Shown piece after piece: positions 61,495-64,000 of a stretch of 64,000 bases of DNA (position 1 is the stretch's first letter; each line of letters begins with the position of its first letter). The position numbers and the translations under genes are program-made. A model generated the notes under the pieces. It did not search any database, was not told the DNA's origin, and saw nothing but the letters and a program-made list of their open reading frames with translations. The stretch comes from Bradyrhizobium cenepequi (GTDB lineage Bacteria; Pseudomonadota; Alphaproteobacteria; Rhizobiales; Xanthobacteraceae), in assembly GCF_020329485.1 (NCBI RefSeq), contig NZ_JAGKJI010000031.1, positions 1 through 64,000 of the forward strand, given 5' to 3'.

Positions 61495-62526
61495 ATGCAA
61501 CTCGGAATGATCGGCCTCGGCCGGATGGGCGCCAATATGGTGCGAAGACTTGTCCGGCATGGTCACCAATGTGTCGTCTTCGACATGTCGCCGACCGCCG
61601 TTGCGGAATTGGTGAAGGACAAGGCGACGGGAAGCGCCTCGCTGGCGGATTTCGTGAGTAAGCTCGAAAAGCCGCGCGCGATCTGGTTGATGGTTCCGGC
61701 GGCAGTCGTCGATAGATCGATCGGCGATCTGCTGCCGCTCCTCGAAGCCGGCGACATCCTGATTGACGGCGGCAACTCCTACTACATCGATGACATCAGG
61801 CGTTCCAAGGAGTTGGCGCAGAACGGCATCAATTATGTAGATGTCGGCACCAGCGGCGGCGTGTGGGGTCTCGAGCGCGGCTACTGCATGATGATCGGCG
61901 GCCCTGACGATGCCGTGCAGCGGCTGGATCCGATCTTTAAGACCCTCGCTCCCGGTCTCGGCGATATCCCGCGCACCCCGGGACGAGAGCGCGCCTCCGC
62001 GGGCACCTCCGAGCACGGCTATCTCCACTGTGGGCAGAGCGGCGCCGGCCATTTTGTCAAGATGGTCCACAACGGTATCGAGTACGGGCTGATGGCGGCG
62101 TATGCCGAGGGCCTCGGTATCCTGCGCGCGGCGAACATTGGCAAGCAGGCGCACGCGGCGGACGCCGAAACAACACCCCTTCGCATTCCCGAGCACTACC
62201 AATACGACCTGAAGCTGCACGACGTTGCAGAAGTGTGGCGGCGCGGCAGCGTGATTGCCTCGTGGCTTCTCGATTTGACAGCAACAGCGTTGCTGGAAGA
62301 TCCGGGGCTCTCCAAATTCGCGGGGCGCGTATCTGACTCTGGCGAAGGACGCTGGACCATCGCAGCAGCGATCGACGAAGCAGTCCCCGCCCCGGTGCTG
62401 ACGACGGCACTTTACGAGCGCTTCAGTTCTCGCGGCGAGGCTGATTTCCAGAACAAGCTGCTTTCGGCGATGCGCTACGAGTTCGGTGGACACTTGGAAA
62501 AGGCGGCCAATGAGAGACCTAGATAG
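61495..62526 (+). CDS. gnd: 6-phosphogluconate dehydrogenase (decarboxylating), short NAD-type
   Basis: A 343-residue enzyme with the Rossmann start MIGLGRMGANMVRRLVRHG, GGNSYYIDDIRRSK and GQSGAGHFVKMVHNGIEYG, which contains the catalytic Lys. Short forms of this kind (YqeC/GndA group) often prefer NAD. It produces ribulose-5-phosphate and CO2 from 6-phosphogluconate. The zwf gene begins 2 bases after its stop, so the two are coupled. Confidence 0.94.
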   Translation: MQLGMIGLGRMGANMVRRLVRHGHQCVVFDMSPTAVAELVKDKATGSASLADFVSKLEKPRAIWLMVPAAVVDRSIGDLLPLLEAGDILIDGGNSYYIDDIRRSKELAQNGINYVDVGTSGGVWGLERGYCMMIGGPDDAVQRLDPIFKTLAPGLGDIPRTPGRERASAGTSEHGYLHCGQSGAGHFVKMVHNGIEYGLMAAYAEGLGILRAANIGKQAHAADAETTPLRIPEHYQYDLKLHDVAEVWRRGSVIASWLLDLTATALLEDPGLSKFAGRVSDSGEGRWTIAAAIDEAVPAPVLTTALYERFSSRGEADFQNKLLSAMRYEFGGHLEKAANERPR

Positions 62527-62528
62527 CC

Positions 62529-63902
62529 ATGAGCGAACCTAAGTCCGACGCCTTGGTGTTTTTCGGCGCAACCGGCGATCTCGCCTACAAGAAGATCTTT
62601 CCGTCGCTGCAAGCGATGCTGAAACGGGGCCACCTCGATGTGCCCGTCATCGGCGTCGCAAAGGCCGGCTGGACACTCGACCAGCTCAAGGCCCGAGTAC
62701 GAGATAGCCTCGAAAAGCACGGCGGCCTCGACGCCGCTGCGTTTGACAAGCTAGCCGGTCTTTTACGTTACGTAGACGGCGACTATGCCGATCCGACCAC
62801 GTTCGACGCCCTTCGCAAGCAGCTCGGCTCGGCGCAGCGGCCGGCACACTATTTGGCGATCCCACCGGCATTGTTTGCAACCGTGGTGGAACGGCTCGAC
62901 AATGCCGATTGCACCAAGGGCGCGCGTGTCATTGTGGAGAAGCCATTCGGGCATGATCTCGCCTCCGCACGCAACCTCAACAGGATTCTGCTCGCCAGGT
63001 TCGACGAAGATCACATCTTCCGCATAGACCACTATCTTGGAAAACGACCAGTTCACAACATGGTCTTCTTTCGCTTCGCAAACGCGTTCCTGGAGTCGTT
63101 CTGGGACCGCAAGTTCGTGAGCAGCGTGCAGATCACGATGGCGGAGAATTTCGGCGTGCAGGGTCGTGGCGCGTTCTATGATCAAACTGGCACAATTCGC
63201 GATGTGATCCAGAATCATCTGTTTCAGGTGTTGGCCAACTTGGCGATGGAACCGCCGGCCCGATCGGACAGCGAATCGCTGCGTGACGAGAAAGTCAAGG
63301 TCCTGAGATCGATTCCACCGATCGCTGAGCATGAGCTGGTGCGCGGACAGTTTCACGGCTACCGGCAGGAGCCGGGCGTTGCTCCGGACTCGCAGGTGGA
63401 GACGTTCGCTGCGCTGCGGCTGGAGATCGACTCCTGGCGCTGGCAGGGAGTGCCATTTTACATCCGTGCCGGAAAATCGCTTCCCGTGACTTGCACGGAG
63501 GTGATCGTACGCCTTCGTGAGGCGCCGCGGATCTTTCCCCATTGCGCCGCGATACCTAATTATTTGCGGTTTCGCATCAATCCCGACATGGCCATTGCCC
63601 TTGGCACGATGGTGATGGACGAGGATGATCGAGAGGTCGGCGAGCCGGTTGAATTGTTGGCGAGCCGTCGCCCTGGCCCAGAGGAGATGGATGCCTATGA
63701 ACGCGTGCTCGGCGACGCCATGAACGGCGACCGGACGCTGTTTGCACGACAGGACTATGTCGAAGAAGCATGGCGGATTGTCGATCCGGTTTTGAAGAGG
63801 ACGACACCCATCTACGAATACGAAGCCGGCGGCTGGGGGCCTCGCGAAGTGGACAAGAATGTCACGCCGCCGGGCGGCTGGCACAACCCGACGGTGGCGT
63901 AA
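62529..63902 (+). CDS. zwf: Glucose-6-phosphate 1-dehydrogenase
   Basis: A 457-residue enzyme. FFGATGDLAYKKIFPSLQ is the NADP site and RIDHYLGKRPVHNMVFFRF the active-site signature. It is a little shorter than the common 490-residue form but has the expected C-terminal part (PIYEYEAGGWGPREVDK). It commits glucose-6-phosphate to the oxidative pentose phosphate or Entner-Doudoroff route and makes NADPH. A lactonase gene starts 13 bp downstream. Confidence 0.96.
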   Translation: MSEPKSDALVFFGATGDLAYKKIFPSLQAMLKRGHLDVPVIGVAKAGWTLDQLKARVRDSLEKHGGLDAAAFDKLAGLLRYVDGDYADPTTFDALRKQLGSAQRPAHYLAIPPALFATVVERLDNADCTKGARVIVEKPFGHDLASARNLNRILLARFDEDHIFRIDHYLGKRPVHNMVFFRFANAFLESFWDRKFVSSVQITMAENFGVQGRGAFYDQTGTIRDVIQNHLFQVLANLAMEPPARSDSESLRDEKVKVLRSIPPIAEHELVRGQFHGYRQEPGVAPDSQVETFAALRLEIDSWRWQGVPFYIRAGKSLPVTCTEVIVRLREAPRIFPHCAAIPNYLRFRINPDMAIALGTMVMDEDDREVGEPVELLASRRPGPEEMDAYERVLGDAMNGDRTLFARQDYVEEAWRIVDPVLKRTTPIYEYEAGGWGPREVDKNVTPPGGWHNPTVA

Positions 63903-63915
63903 CACGGAGTAAGGC

Positions 63916-64000
63916 ATGGAGATCGAAGTGCTCATCGATCTCGACACGGTTGCTGGACGCGGGGCCGCCTTCATCGCCGGGGAAGCACGCACAGTGGCTG
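63916..64000 (+). CDS. pgl: 6-phosphogluconolactonase, 5' part (runs off the window)
   Basis: Only 28 codons are present, starting MEIEVLIDLDTVAGRGAAFI. The frame is open to the right edge. The ATG at 63916 has GGAGTAAGG just upstream. Placement directly after zwf and the sugar-phosphate-isomerase-like start (a DxxxVAxRGAxFIAxxA pattern) make pgl the likely identity, but the diagnostic residues lie outside the window. Confidence 0.7.
   Translation, partial: MEIEVLIDLDTVAGRGAAFIAGEARTVA

Noticed and set aside
62763..63992. 409-codon minus-strand frame
   Set aside because: Antisense to zwf, which has all active-site motifs.

Overview
The window looks like a chromosomal segment of a Bradyrhizobium-like alphaproteobacterium (Nitrobacteraceae). 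Support for this is high G+C coding DNA, several copies of the roughly 130-bp CTAG-bounded palindromic repeat typical of that group, a Rhizobiales-type DUF736/DUF2285/TraF/DUF3363 transfer module, a LuxI/LuxR pair and a tRNA-Arg(CCG) integration scar. The genus is an inference, since no rRNA or marker gene is present. Much of the first 29.5 kb appears to belong to one integrated genomic island. Its right end is marked at 29412-29457 by the 3' part of a tRNA-Arg(CCG) gene, and its left end lies outside the window.

Positions 1-13.1 kb hold an eroded conjugative-element backbone read leftwards: ArdC-like antirestriction protein, DUF736 protein, DUF2285 regulator, AlpA-like HTH protein, TraF-like peptidase, DUF3363 relaxase and the start of a GSU2403-type nucleotidyltransferase behind two matching palindromic operators. 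It is interrupted by a Fic protein, by repeats, and by an AraC / methyltransferase / siderophore-reductase cassette next to a broken inverted copy of the DUF736 gene. No type IV secretion gene, ParA or replication protein is visible here.

Positions 13.7-28.7 kb form one long leftward array. It starts with an extracytoplasmic sigma factor and its FecR regulator, then an outer-membrane heme receptor that carries an extra Omp25/31-like barrel, a HasA-like hemophore with an RTX-type C-terminus, its type I exporter (HasD, HasE), a heme oxygenase, a small membrane protein and ExbB-ExbD-TonB. This amounts to a self-contained path from hemophore secretion to heme degradation. Downstream on the same strand come LuxR, a clear lux box, LuxI, and an isochorismatase-fold protein that seems to lack its catalytic residues.

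Right of the tRNA scar (29.5-53.8 kb) is accessory DNA with several recombination scars. A HamA (Hachiman defence) gene is followed by only the first part of hamB, joined to a frameshifted xanthine-dehydrogenase fragment. Next are an enolase-superfamily/hydratase pair, then a leftward block (haloalkane-dehalogenase-like hydrolase, unknown protein, DMT exporter, two GSTs, SDR, monooxygenase) facing a TetR gene across a 28-bp palindrome. A DehI-type gene and a LysR-controlled DUF485/symporter/type II haloacid dehalogenase/reductase cluster follow, giving three dehalogenase-type genes within 7 kb. After these come a DUF417 protein, a DUF1223 protein beside an ScsB/DsbD-like reductase, a malic-enzyme/integrase scar and an orphan HlyD.

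From 53.9 kb to the end the DNA is orderly central metabolism: HEAT-repeat protein and GH15 hydrolase leftwards, then phosphatase, HAD hydrolase, transaldolase, ROK/polyphosphate-type glucokinase, Pgi, Gnd, Zwf and the start of a 6-phosphogluconolactonase rightwards. Together these would turn stored or disaccharide glucose into glucose-6-phosphate, NADPH and pentoses. No rRNA, intact tRNA or CRISPR array was found.
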